A stretch of 64,000 bases of DNA from assembly GCA_002633025.1 (NCBI GenBank), contig NMRB01000017.1:96919-160918 (forward strand). The letters run 5' to 3'. Shown in pieces: positions 55,115 through 64,000 of the stretch. The translations under genes were made by a program, and so were the position numbers. The notes beneath the pieces were generated by a model. The model did no database searches. It worked only from the letters and a program-made list of their open reading frames with translations, and was not told the DNA's origin. Position 1 is the first letter of the stretch; each line of letters opens with the position of its first letter. This DNA comes from Notospermus geniculatus (lineage: Eukaryota > Nemertea > Pilidiophora > Heteronemertea > Lineidae).

Positions 55115-56050
55115 AAAAGATTCATCAAAGTTATGATGGAACTTGGCAATGAAGGTGTTCAAAAAAATTTGCCTTATCAGTGTCGGTGTTCGCGATGACA
55201 CCACCGTGATCAAGGGTTGGTATCCCTGACGTATACTTGCAGCCCATAAGTTTCTTTCTCGACAGTCCTTTTGTAAACATAAGGATGATGTTTAGACTGG
55301 TACCCTGTCTTTATAGATGGCTGAAAATATTAAGACAGGAATGGGGCGCCATTTTGCACCATATTGATGACGTAGTACATTCTATTTTTAGCGCTCCTCG
55401 GGGTATTTCCCAGCACTATGTCCAGCTTCCAATAAACCCTGCTGTGTTCCGCCGAAATGTTCTTGGAGTTTACCTCATGATCTAGGCCCACTCGCACTCC
55501 CCAGCAGGAGGACTACCCGCCAGAGTGGGGGAGGCATGTGATGGATGCAAGCAAGGCCTACCACAACGGCACACTTGTGCACTGCTGCTGCCATGCTGTG
55601 TGCACTGCATGCAGAGATCTGCCCTCACGAGACGAAAAAACAAAGGACTCCCAGTATACCTACAGCCCTACATACAACATAGGCCTACCGTGAAAAAACT
55701 CACGCCTCCTCCCTCGTAAACTTACCAGTTTCCAACCCCAGTGAGTCGAACATAATTAATCCAGCTGCTGTCACGTCAGTAGTCAGTTCATGCAGTTCAA
55801 CCGTCAAAATGCACGTGTTCCAGGCTATATTTAGAACTTCGATAACATATTCATGACATTTCCACTCTCCACGCATAAAAAGCGTCTCCACGCATAGAAC
55901 CTGCGCAGGAATGTGCGCAGATGTGGAAAAACGAATTAGGCGGAATTCCGACTAATTGAACAAAAGTTGGTGGTCCGTGCTTGTCGTTATAGTGCAGTAG
56001 AGCGTAGCGCCACGTAGCGGAACGACAAGGAACTAGTCTAGATGATGTTT
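55115..56050. other. Insertion splitting the LINE; no gene recognised
   Basis: Sequence between the LINE endonuclease and RT parts with no LINE similarity. It contains AGGCCT-type words and short frames; content otherwise unidentified. Confidence 0.4.
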
Positions 56051-56055
56051 GTTAA

Positions 56056-56204
56056 GCCGCCCATACACGTTCAATATTATTGCACGATATGATGACCAAA
56101 ATGGGCGATATTGTTGTCAATCTTTCTTCCACCCATCATGCCAGAAGCACGTGCCCCTATTTATGCCCCATATTGTGCAATAATATTGACCGTGTATGGC
56201 CGGC
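56056..56204. mobile_element. 149-bp MITE with TTAA target duplication
   Basis: GCCGCCCATACACGTTCAAT is mirrored by ATTGACCGTGTATGGCCGGC, and both arms continue with ATTATTGCAC. TTAA lies directly outside both ends (56052-56055 and 56205-56208). It is inserted in or beside the LINE remnant. Confidence 0.85.
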
Positions 56205-56217
56205 TTAAACATTGCCC

Positions 56218-57110
56218 TCACAGCCAATCATAATGCAGGAAATGAGTGTTTGTAAACAAAGATTCGTCCCCTTTTGCATTCAAATTTTTTGGCTGACACA
56301 TCGCTTTAATCGCCGATTTTATATTATAACTAAACCACAGTTTATCACTGACTTTTACTATTTTGTCATAGTATAGAATATTGGTTTCAAGGATTTCGAA
56401 GAGCTGAATGGTGAACAATCTGACCATATGGTTAATGTGCATTTCAGATAAGATGGTTCCCAGTTGTGGTTTCTGACAGAAGTATTCGATGTTTCTGAGT
56501 CAGCTTTGGATAACTTCCACACTCGTTTTTAAAGTATGGTCACGTATCGGGTTGGTGGGAGCGCAGTTAAGGACTGCTAGTAGGGTACTATGGTCAGAAC
56601 CATATTAATGGGACACATAACCTCGATATTGGTGAAATAACTAGGAGTATTGGTAAATAGAAGATTTAAACAAGACTTACTTGGTATAATACGCGTAGGT
56701 TCATGGATAAGTTGTAAGATGCCATGGTGAACACTGAGATCATAACGTAACATGCCATCCAAAGTGTTCATATTGCCAGTCCACCTTATTTTACTTCGGG
56801 CATTGAAGTCAACACCAATAATAACTGTGTCATATTTAATTTTAGATAATTTAGTTAATGAATCACTAAGTTTTGAATAAAAATTGTCTCTTGGGGTGAT
56901 TGAGACGGTGGCCTATAAACAGAACCAACACATTACCTGAAGGTGTAAGGTAAAACACTGCCAATGAGGAGTCACTAAATCGATATCAGTAATGATGAAT
57001 GGCATGAGTAAGCCAAGTAGCCAAGTTTGTGAAGCTGATTGGTGCAAACACAAACTGTAATCACCATCCACAACTGTTCCTTGATAATACTTGGTTTGCA
57101 ATCAACATAA
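56218..57110 (-). pseudogene. LINE endonuclease and linker remnant
   Basis: Minus strand. Reads TVIIGVDFNARSKIRWTG (the D-F-N block of apurinic-type endonuclease), HGILQLIHEPTRIIPSK, LNLLFTNTPSYFTN, then after a shift GSDHSTLLAVLNCAP (the SDH catalytic histidine block). Next comes the linker VRLFTIQLFEILETNILYYD with KLWFSYNIKSAIKA. The order and strand match the RT remnant at 54.1-55.1 kb, so both are one LINE broken by later insertions. Confidence 0.8.
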
Positions 57111-57114
57111 GGTA

Positions 57115-58190
57115 ATTACATGGGAAATTATGTAATTCTGTCATTTAACTCAGCTAGTATCATCCTGTTTTGGTTGTAATAAAAAAGTTCAGCATCACCC
57201 TTGGGGTGTATTTTAGGCTTCCCTCCAGAATTACGTGCATTACATCTTGAGGCATTGACTGAAACATGTCAAAGTGCTGTATTTTGGCAAGACTTGCCAT
57301 TCAGTGAGGGAAAATTGGGATTTTGTAAGAGCAAATACAGAACACATCTGCACAGCTAGCCACCCGGAATGCAACTGAAGTACCGTATGTAAGCACATGA
57401 CCGTAGTAACAGGAAAGAAACTCCGGTGGCAGCACTGACTAGACTAATTCAGATCAGATGGCAGCACTGTAAACAAGTTAACCCATTGAGTCGCCAACTG
57501 GCATGACTAGCATTATTACCACCAATATTTTGACAAAAGCCGCAGCAATAAATTCACAATTCCTCGCACAGCTGACCGAGCTGCCCACTGTCTCTACGGC
57601 TGATTCAACTTCACAATGCCCATATAAGTTTAAGTGCGCATGCACAAAATCAGCGCTAACGCGCCACCGGGCCGGATGCGTCTAGGTCGAGTTCGATTTT
57701 GAGCACGATTCCTCTTTTGGCCTCCAGGGGGCGTTTTGTGAAAAAAATTTCAAGGTCTATACTTTGATAATGGTTTGAACTATCAAACTCATAGGTTATA
57801 GCAACTTACATACAAAATTTCGGTGAAATCTGATTCTTGACTTCAAATACAGCCCTAAATAGCGTAAGTGTGAACAATGGCTTTTGGAGCAGCTCTAATA
57901 TTGCTATGTTTGGCATGATTTCCCTGACATTATCAACCGTTGGCATCACACGAACACCAAAACTGGAGAAGATGTCAAGGAGGCAGGCCTTGGCAGAAGG
58001 GCCTAGATAAAGACTTTCTGAAGGCCAAAAGGCGTCTCTCTCTCACCAAGGAAACGGAAAAAAAGACTCTTGAAGCACGTCCTCAGTGACCACGTTCACC
58101 AAAAATAGCCGCAATCCAGAAAAAATGACTAATCATTGGTGGCAGAATGCCATATCAGATGAGGTGAGACGCCCGATGCCATGTCCAAGA
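57115..58190. other. No gene recognised
   Basis: Mixed-composition sequence with no coding signature or clear repeats. A short plus-strand frame at 57503-57685 is not supported. Confidence 0.4.
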
Positions 58191-58194
58191 GAAT

Positions 58195-58637
58195 GGGTAA
58201 TATCAAAAATAGATAAAGACCATATGGTCTTTATCTATTTTTGGTAATATGAATAAAAATAAGTAAAAACTTTTACTCCAGATTTTGAAGTATTTACTGG
58301 TGACTATATGAATAAAACAGGAGTAATTACTGTAAGTAATTACTTGTAGCTACTACTAATAAGTATTAGTTAATACTCGTGCAGTAGTTACTCCAAAAAC
58401 AGTAAATACTGCCGAGGATATGAATAATCAGCAGTATCAATTTCAGTACAGTGAGCCCAGGATCAGCCGAGTAAAAACTAGAAGGGAAGAAGTGATTACT
58501 TTGCAGTAGGTATAAAAGCAACTGTTTATTCATATGAATTCAAGTGTTCACTCCTACTGGGAGTGAAACCTTGGAACTAGTTACTTTTACTTCTAGTAAC
58601 TTCTAGCTAGTAGATACTGATTTTTATTCATATACCC
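58195..58637. mobile_element. 443-bp MITE-like element with perfect 40-bp palindrome
   Basis: GGGTAATAT at the left and TATACCC at the right are inverted, with ATATGAATAAAAAT mirrored as ATTTTTATTCATAT. The interior is full of AGTAATTACT/AGTAGTTACT words in both orientations. Near the left tip a perfect 40-bp palindrome spans 58204-58243. The right end interrupts a gypsy integrase end. Confidence 0.65.
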
Positions 58638-58639
58638 AA

Positions 58640-59975
58640 TGTCCTCAGCAATCAAGTCTTTGGATGTGCTCTCATTCTCAGCGACGGCCTGGTGCCGGTC
58701 GACCTGCGTTTCTTCGTGTAACTCCAACTCCATCTTCTTGTCAGGAATGGAATCACCAGAGATAGCTGTCATGTCGACGATTGGCCAAGGCGTCATGTTG
58801 TCTCCATAATACAGCTTCAACCTGTCAAAGTGTATGACGCGAGGGACGGCAGTTCTACTCTTTTGGATCCGGTAGATAGTGTCTGATAGACGCTTGATCA
58901 CAAAGTAAGGCCCGCTCCAATTGCAGCTCAGTTTGGAGGCATGACCCAGGCGAAATTTCCAGCTTTGAATGGCTGACCATGATCATTATGTCCTTGATCA
59001 TAATTTCTCTTCTGCCGTGTGTTGACGGTTAATTATGTTCCCTTGCATCTTTATACGCATTCTCTAGCCGACGTTTGATTCAGAAATGTAATCACGAACT
59101 TCAGTATTCCCATTGCTCGGTATTTCCGTATAAGATGTCAATTGGAAGTGTTATCTCTCTGCCGAACATCATGTAATGAGGTGTCTCTTGGGTAGTGCGA
59201 TGAACTGCTGAAAGGTATGCCATCATGGCGAAGAGAAGTTGGAGATCTCAATCTTTTTGGTTCTTTCATGGCCAAGGAATTTAGCAGAGTTCTATTGTGT
59301 CGCTCAATCATTCCGTCCAACTGGGGATGCACAGGGGTGGTTCTGGTCTTCTGTATGTCAAGGATCAAGGCATAAAACATGTAAAAGTACTAACAGATCT
59401 TCGTTTCCCAGTGATCGCTAGTCAGCTGGTTCTGGAACTCGGCCCCAAATTCGTTGTAAGTACTGTATGTGCATGGCAACCCTAGCGCATTTCCACAAGT
59501 GTGTGACACAGATCGACGTTGGAAGCCATGCAGGGTCAGAAATGAAATTGAAATAGTGTCAGTACACACTGCAGAACTTCCAGTGCAAATTCTAACAAAT
59601 AGAGATCGTCTGGAAGGCTCTTCACAAACTTCTTCAAATGATCGAAAGCATTCTCTTGCATCTGCTCTTTAGGCATTGTTAGGGGGTGTAACATGTTTCG
59701 ACAATCTTGCGACTTTCCGGCAATTTGGCTTTAATTTATGGTACAATTCTTTGATTCCACAGGCCCAACGGAATGCGGCGAATTCCTTCAACCTGTGGCG
59801 GAGCATCTGTATTCTCGACCTCCTTAGGACCAACCACTGTCTTCGCCCATCCACCGACCACATGCCTGCAATACACAACTTCATTCTCCGTCTTGGATGA
59901 GTCTGAGTATTTTGCATTTTGAGAAAAACGCCTTTTTCTTCTTGTGCCCTTTCTGCTTCTAAGATTTTTCAATTC
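58640..59975 (-). pseudogene. Ty3/gypsy pol remnant (RT end and integrase)
   Basis: Minus strand. Near 59970-59690: NEVVYCRHVVGGWAKTVVGP with KEVENTDAPPQVEGIRRIPL, the RT thumb/connection (LGHVV...P.K...I...P). The RNase H region is missing. At about 59450-59300: EFGAEFQNQLTSDHWETKIC, then ILDIQKTRTTPVHPQLDGMI with ERHNRTLLN, the second half of the integrase core. At 58901-58640: IKRLSDTIYRIQKS with VPRVIHFDRLKLYYGDNMTP, the integrase C-terminus. Frameshifts and deletions show decay. Confidence 0.85.
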
Positions 59976-59979
59976 TCAT

Positions 59980-60300
59980 TTAAAGCGATACTGAAGGATA
60001 TGTTCGTAATTTGCACCAATAGTGTTAAATTCGATTTCAGTAGGTGTCAAATATAATTAGAAACATAACCACGAAAGAAATTTTGCAAACAATTATCACC
60101 ACTCCGCGTAATCCGATTATAAAGAATGCACATAATTCAAGTCGCGCGCCAGGGCTGATGACGTCACGGCGGTATTAGTTGCCAAAGCTGCATGTGCATC
60201 GTGCTTGTCGTGTGAGCATTATCAGTGCTTTCAACTCCCGGTTTCAACTGCAATTGTAGGTGTATTTATTAGTTTATTTTCTTGATTTCTGTCGTGGACT
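59980..60300. other. No gene recognised
   Basis: Moderately AT-rich. One TGACGTCA occurs near 60159. Nothing else supported. Confidence 0.35.
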
Positions 60301-60312
60301 ACAGTGCTAAGG

Positions 60313-60480
60313 ATGTCAGATTGGTCATCGTCTTCCGACATTGAGGATGATGAACGTTTTATTGATAAAGACTCCGACAGTCAGTTCAAGCTTGGAGGAG
60401 TCGGTATAATTCCTCCATGGTTCACGACATTAGACTGCATGCTTTTTCTGAGGAACGTCAAGTTATTTTGGTATTGTTGA
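60313..60480 (+). CDS. Short acidic ORF, unknown
   Basis: From ATG 60313 a 55-codon frame begins MSDWSSSSDIEDDERFIDKD. Ser/Asp-rich starts of this kind are common in transposon-encoded proteins of invertebrates, but no further domain follows before the stop at about 60480. It is either an orphan first exon or chance. Confidence 0.2.
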   Translation: MSDWSSSSDIEDDERFIDKDSDSQFKLGGVGIIPPWFTTLDCMLFLRNVKLFWYC

Positions 60481-60867
60481 TTCTCTAGTAGATTCAACGA
60501 TAGGAAACCTCAGGGCAATGACTAAACAAACTGTAATTACAAACTATAATCAACACCTTCAAATAAACCCAGCACTACACACAAAAAATTTTATGTTCAA
60601 GTATACAAACCATGAAACAGCTGTGTGAATTTCATCAGACACGATTGTATTTACTCGTTCGTTATAAAGATCGGATCGAAGTACTTCGGTGATGCATCTG
60701 TCAGTCAGAAATTGTTCTGGATTTCCTCGAAAATACCTGTAAGAAAGAACAGCATACTGTTTGGCAGAAAATGAAGAAATAAATCCAAGATTTGTGTTGA
60801 ATAAACTATTCTACCCATTCAATAACTTGGAATATAACCTGAAAGTTGTCTTGGTCGAATAACATAC

Positions 60868-62668
60868 CTGGGACCTTATTCACAAAGCATCCGCTATTAC
60901 CGGATCCGCAGAAGCCTTTACGGGTGACCTGACGGATGCGTTAGAATTGCGCTGCGCCGTATTCACGAAAGGTTCCGTTAGACATCCGTCAAATTGCGGC
61001 GATCCGCTAATTACCGAGCTCCGTTATTCGGAAGCCCTACAGCTCTTCACATGTGGATTGTGAACGCGTGTACACGATATACGTAATTTGCCATCTGTCC
61101 ATTTGTGGTAGCTCATCGGAGACAGACCGCCGTGTGACTGATAGGCCTATGATCGGTGCCATCAAACTTAACAGCTAGATGGAGGATTCGACCCGACTGT
61201 GCCGAGCCTGATGCTACGCTGCCCCATTAAAGAAGTTAAAAGGGAGGATCTTCCCGACAGTTTTAAAACATTTAGGCCTACAACTTTTCGTACAAGACGA
61301 TATCGATCGTATACATTCACATTAAAATTATAGCGTACCCCCGCCGGGATTTCAAAATGCATGTAACACACTGACCATAAGTATTGCAACATCGTTTTTT
61401 TCTTATATATAAATATTTAAAAAAATATATAGGAGGATATATAGGATATATATTCTCAAATACACATAGGAGGCTCTATGGCAAAACATGCTGTTGGCAA
61501 TATGGATTGAAAAATATCACTGCTGATGAAAATATCAAGCCATGAAAAAGAAACAAAAAAAACAACAACATGAAAATGGCAAAATCTTCATGCGATACTG
61601 GATCACGCTTCCTTTTCAGGATAATGACGCCTGATGATGAACAAGGATTTACAAGAAAAGATTTTTGAAAAATATCAACTGTAAACAGATATTTGATATT
61701 ACCGAAAAATTTCAAAAACTGAAAAAGTGAGATTTTAGATGAGATTCCACTGCCATAACTGCGGATGCAAAGCTGTCATCCCATGTGTCTCAGCCATGCA
61801 AGGTTTCATCAAATGAAAGGCCACTGTTATCAAGAAAATTGAACTTTTATCAAAAAATACCCGATTTTTCACAAAATTTGTCAATTTTGTATATTAAATA
61901 ACAAGAAAATGATGCGCATTTTCTGCGCAATTTTTTCAAAATTGTGAATGAATTTTAGTTGTCTTCATTTTGTAAAAAGCTGGTAGTCAATGTACTTCAA
62001 ACTTTTCGAGATAGCAAATTGGTGATATTTTGATATTCTGATATTTTCATGATAAATATCCTTTTTCCCAAAACCTTTCGAACCAACAGGTGTGTAACAA
62101 CTCAAAGTATTTGGGAATCAAAAATTGATGACTGCCTACCGGGAAATTAAGAAAAAACCCTATGTTGCAATACTTATGATCAGTGTGTGTATATAATTAG
62201 GCGTTTCATGCTGTCATGATGCTGTACAACAACATCACATGTCATATCTACGACAGACTGACTGAATATCTAAACCTGGGATTTTCCAAATTAATAAACT
62301 AGTTATATGAATGCTATATATGCTCTACATTTTCAGTCCAAACTTGTATACATGTATACTAAGTACACTGAAGTGATCATTTGTGAGTAAAAATTAGGCA
62401 TTTCGTGACCCGGACGCTGTGTTTATGAAGGGTGTACCTACACACAAAAAACCAAGTGCTAAATGTATTATGTTGAGATGCACAGTGAGCCCAACGGAGA
62501 TCCGCAAGCATTAACGGGAACCCTGGAGTTCCCGCAAAGATTCGCTGTTTTACGCACGTGTTCTGCGGATGCGTAAATGTACGGATGCTTCGTGAATAAG
62601 GCGCAAACCGTAACGGAGGCTTAACGGATCCGTTAAAGCGTACGGATGCTTTGTGAATAAGGACCCTG
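60868..62668. mobile_element. Outer inverted-repeat element, about 1.8 kb
   Basis: GGACCTTATTCACAAAGCAT with CCG at the left is mirrored by CGGATGCTTTGTGAATAAGG at the right. Both ends are dense in ACGGATCCG/CCGTTA words and contain a second internal pair (TATTCACGAAAGG; CTTCGTGAATAAGG). CCTG occurs outside each tip, possibly a 4-bp target duplication. The interior is occupied by another element (61366-62189), so the original element was only about 1 kb. Confidence 0.75.
61366..62189. mobile_element. Nested 824-bp element with TA target duplication
   Basis: ACACACTGACCATAAGTATT with GCAACAT at the left is mirrored at the right (ATGTTGCAATACTTATGATC with AGTGTGTG). TA lies outside each end (61364-61365 and 62190-62191), as for Tc1/mariner-type insertion. 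AT-rich interior, no transposase frame. It sits inside the element 60868-62668 and is therefore younger. Confidence 0.85.
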
Positions 62669-63187
62669 AATTTCCCAAGCTGAAGATCCAATGTAGAATA
62701 GATTTCCTTCTTCCCGAGGTATACAGCTGAGATATTTAACATTTGCAACTTTTGAAGTCAATAGGAATGCCAAAGGAGAGACAACAAGGACAATGGTATC
62801 ATCTTCATCAGATGTTGTGGTGACTGCCTCAAAACAAAGAGATTAGCCCAAGCCAGTTGGCAAGCTAACAACTCTGTCTCTCCCATTCAAGATAGATGTA
62901 AGAGTTTGTTTCTGTTGTCGTTTCTGAGATGTTATTTTGAAAATTTTACAAATCTTCTTCTTGTCGCAGTCCATGATGATACTGGTCGTGCTAACAGGTA
63001 GTGGCATCCCTGAAAAAGATGGAGTCATTGAAATGAGATATTGTAATTCATCACTCCCATAGGGCATAGGCCTAGTTCTCACAGCAGCATTTATGACAAA
63101 GGGTATTGCATTTATTTCTGAAATTCAGGGTTCCCTTTGCATGCTGTATCAATATTATTGGGGAGTCCTCGGCAGATTTGGGGTCCA

Positions 63188-64000
63188 GGCCTGGTATTCA
63201 TAAAGCTACTTAAGTCAAAGCAGAGCGAACAAACCCCTCCTTAACTCTGGTGCACCGAACAAGTGGGATTCAATATGACACTTAAGTCAAGTAGACCACT
63301 CAAATTGTCTCTTAGATTTGAGACACATCCGAGGCAGTTTTATCTTTAGGTAGATTGGCTTAGTTGCTTTGAATCATTCAGTTTTGGCAATTTAATCGAA
63401 GGAGATGGTCACTCTAATATTGTTAGCCTCACAGTTTGAGATTGAACGGAGACGGGCAATGCGTCGCGAAACACGTTTTTTTTGCAAAAGAGCACACTTT
63501 TGATCTTGAACTTTATCGACGATATCGGGTCGATCGACACACATTATTGGATGTAGTTGATGTTTATTCGCAACGACCTCGAACCTCAAACTCAAACGAA
63601 TCACGCACTGGTTGATGACCCCTTTTTGTATCCTAGTAATACACCTATCAATAACAGTTCTCATTCACGCATCATTTTTTGCGATGAAGGGGTTCTCAAA
63701 AACTTGGCCTTCTCTTCGCCTTGGTGTTCCTCCTCGACGGCAATACAACTATTTATAGCAAAATTACATAACACGGCATTGACACTGACTGCAATAGTTG
63801 TGAGTCAACCACTTGGACGCTCGCCAAACCGCCAAAAATTAACATTCCGACCATGAAATATGACATAGGCCCGTAGCAACGACTTGGGCGGTGTACTGAG
63901 CTAGGTAGGGTACTTAAGTAAGTTTATGGATCTCAAGATAAGCACCCCACCTGGCTTAGCGGTGCACTTCTGGTTTAAGTGGTCTTAAGTTAAGAAGTTT
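63188..64000. mobile_element. Possible transposon running off the window edge
   Basis: From GGCCTGGTATTCATAAAGCT onward the sequence is rich in CTTAAGT words; a mirrored CTTAAGTTAAGAAG region is at the window end. This looks like the left end of an inverted-repeat element whose right tip lies beyond 64000. Interior frames (63392-63664 minus, 63557-63856 plus) are not recognised. Confidence 0.4.

Noticed and set aside
55237-55485. 82-codon plus-strand frame between LINE parts
   Set aside because: No family resemblance and opposite strand to the LINE; treated as chance.

Overview
This is eukaryotic, intron-bearing DNA that is very rich in mobile elements. No prokaryotic operon, CRISPR array or rRNA gene is visible. 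Dense AGGCCT/CTAGGCCTA runs, TGACGTCA motifs, frequent short palindromic (MITE-like) repeats and a mix of Tigger/pogo, hAT, Helitron, MULE-like, Ty3/gypsy, LINE, Penelope-like and DIRS-like remnants suggest a marine invertebrate, most likely an echinoderm. That assignment is inference from sequence style, not proof.

Layout: 0-9 kb is repeat-rich DNA with two DDE-transposase fragments (2.6-3.0 and 3.6-4.1 kb), an AAGTGCT cluster (5.1-5.4 kb), tandem repeats and minisatellites. 9.6-12.5 kb holds a C2H2 zinc-finger fragment, a gypsy integrase end, a hAT transposase 3' part with a recognisable intron, a BEN-like fragment and a Helitron Rep fragment, all on the minus strand. 14.2-15.1 kb is a near-perfect 372-bp-arm inverted pair of Penelope-like 3' ends. 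15.7-16.2 kb is a MULE fragment and 16.66-18.22 kb a non-autonomous element with ~290-bp inverted ends. 20.07-21.31 kb carries the best host-like gene: two exons of a BEN-domain protein joined by good splice sites but broken by an in-frame TAG. 23.3-29.9 kb has a tRNA-derived SINE, tandem repeats, a DIRS-like gag fragment and two fragments of unrecognised or virus/Polinton-like type. 31.5-33.5 kb has a DUF3987-like pseudogene and a Tigger pseudogene. 33.83-36.21 kb is a DNA transposon with ~310-bp inverted ends and a decayed transposase, with a 153-bp MITE nearby, both inserted into one older repeat. 36.9-38.0 kb is a YqaJ-type exonuclease-like pseudogene. 39.6-40.9 kb is a CGATAG-rich inverted-repeat element and 41.98-42.57 kb a LINE ORF1 fragment.

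The highlight is 46,456-49,529: a structurally complete Tigger/pogo-type transposon with 25-bp perfect inverted ends, a TA target duplication, one uninterrupted 617-residue DDD transposase and eight copies of a 15-bp motif clustered at both ends. To its right lie an 81-bp minisatellite (50.5-50.95 kb), a second MULE fragment, more gypsy pieces, a LINE with endonuclease and reverse transcriptase, several MITEs and a nested pair of inverted-repeat elements (60.87-62.67 kb).

The coding parts do not work together as a pathway. They are independent insertions, often nested or truncating one another. Apart from the Tigger transposase, every recognised reading frame is broken or partial. I did not find convincing evidence for a new host biological system. 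The strongest leads are the intact transposon with its motif arrays and the Penelope-like inverted pair with a ribozyme-like core.
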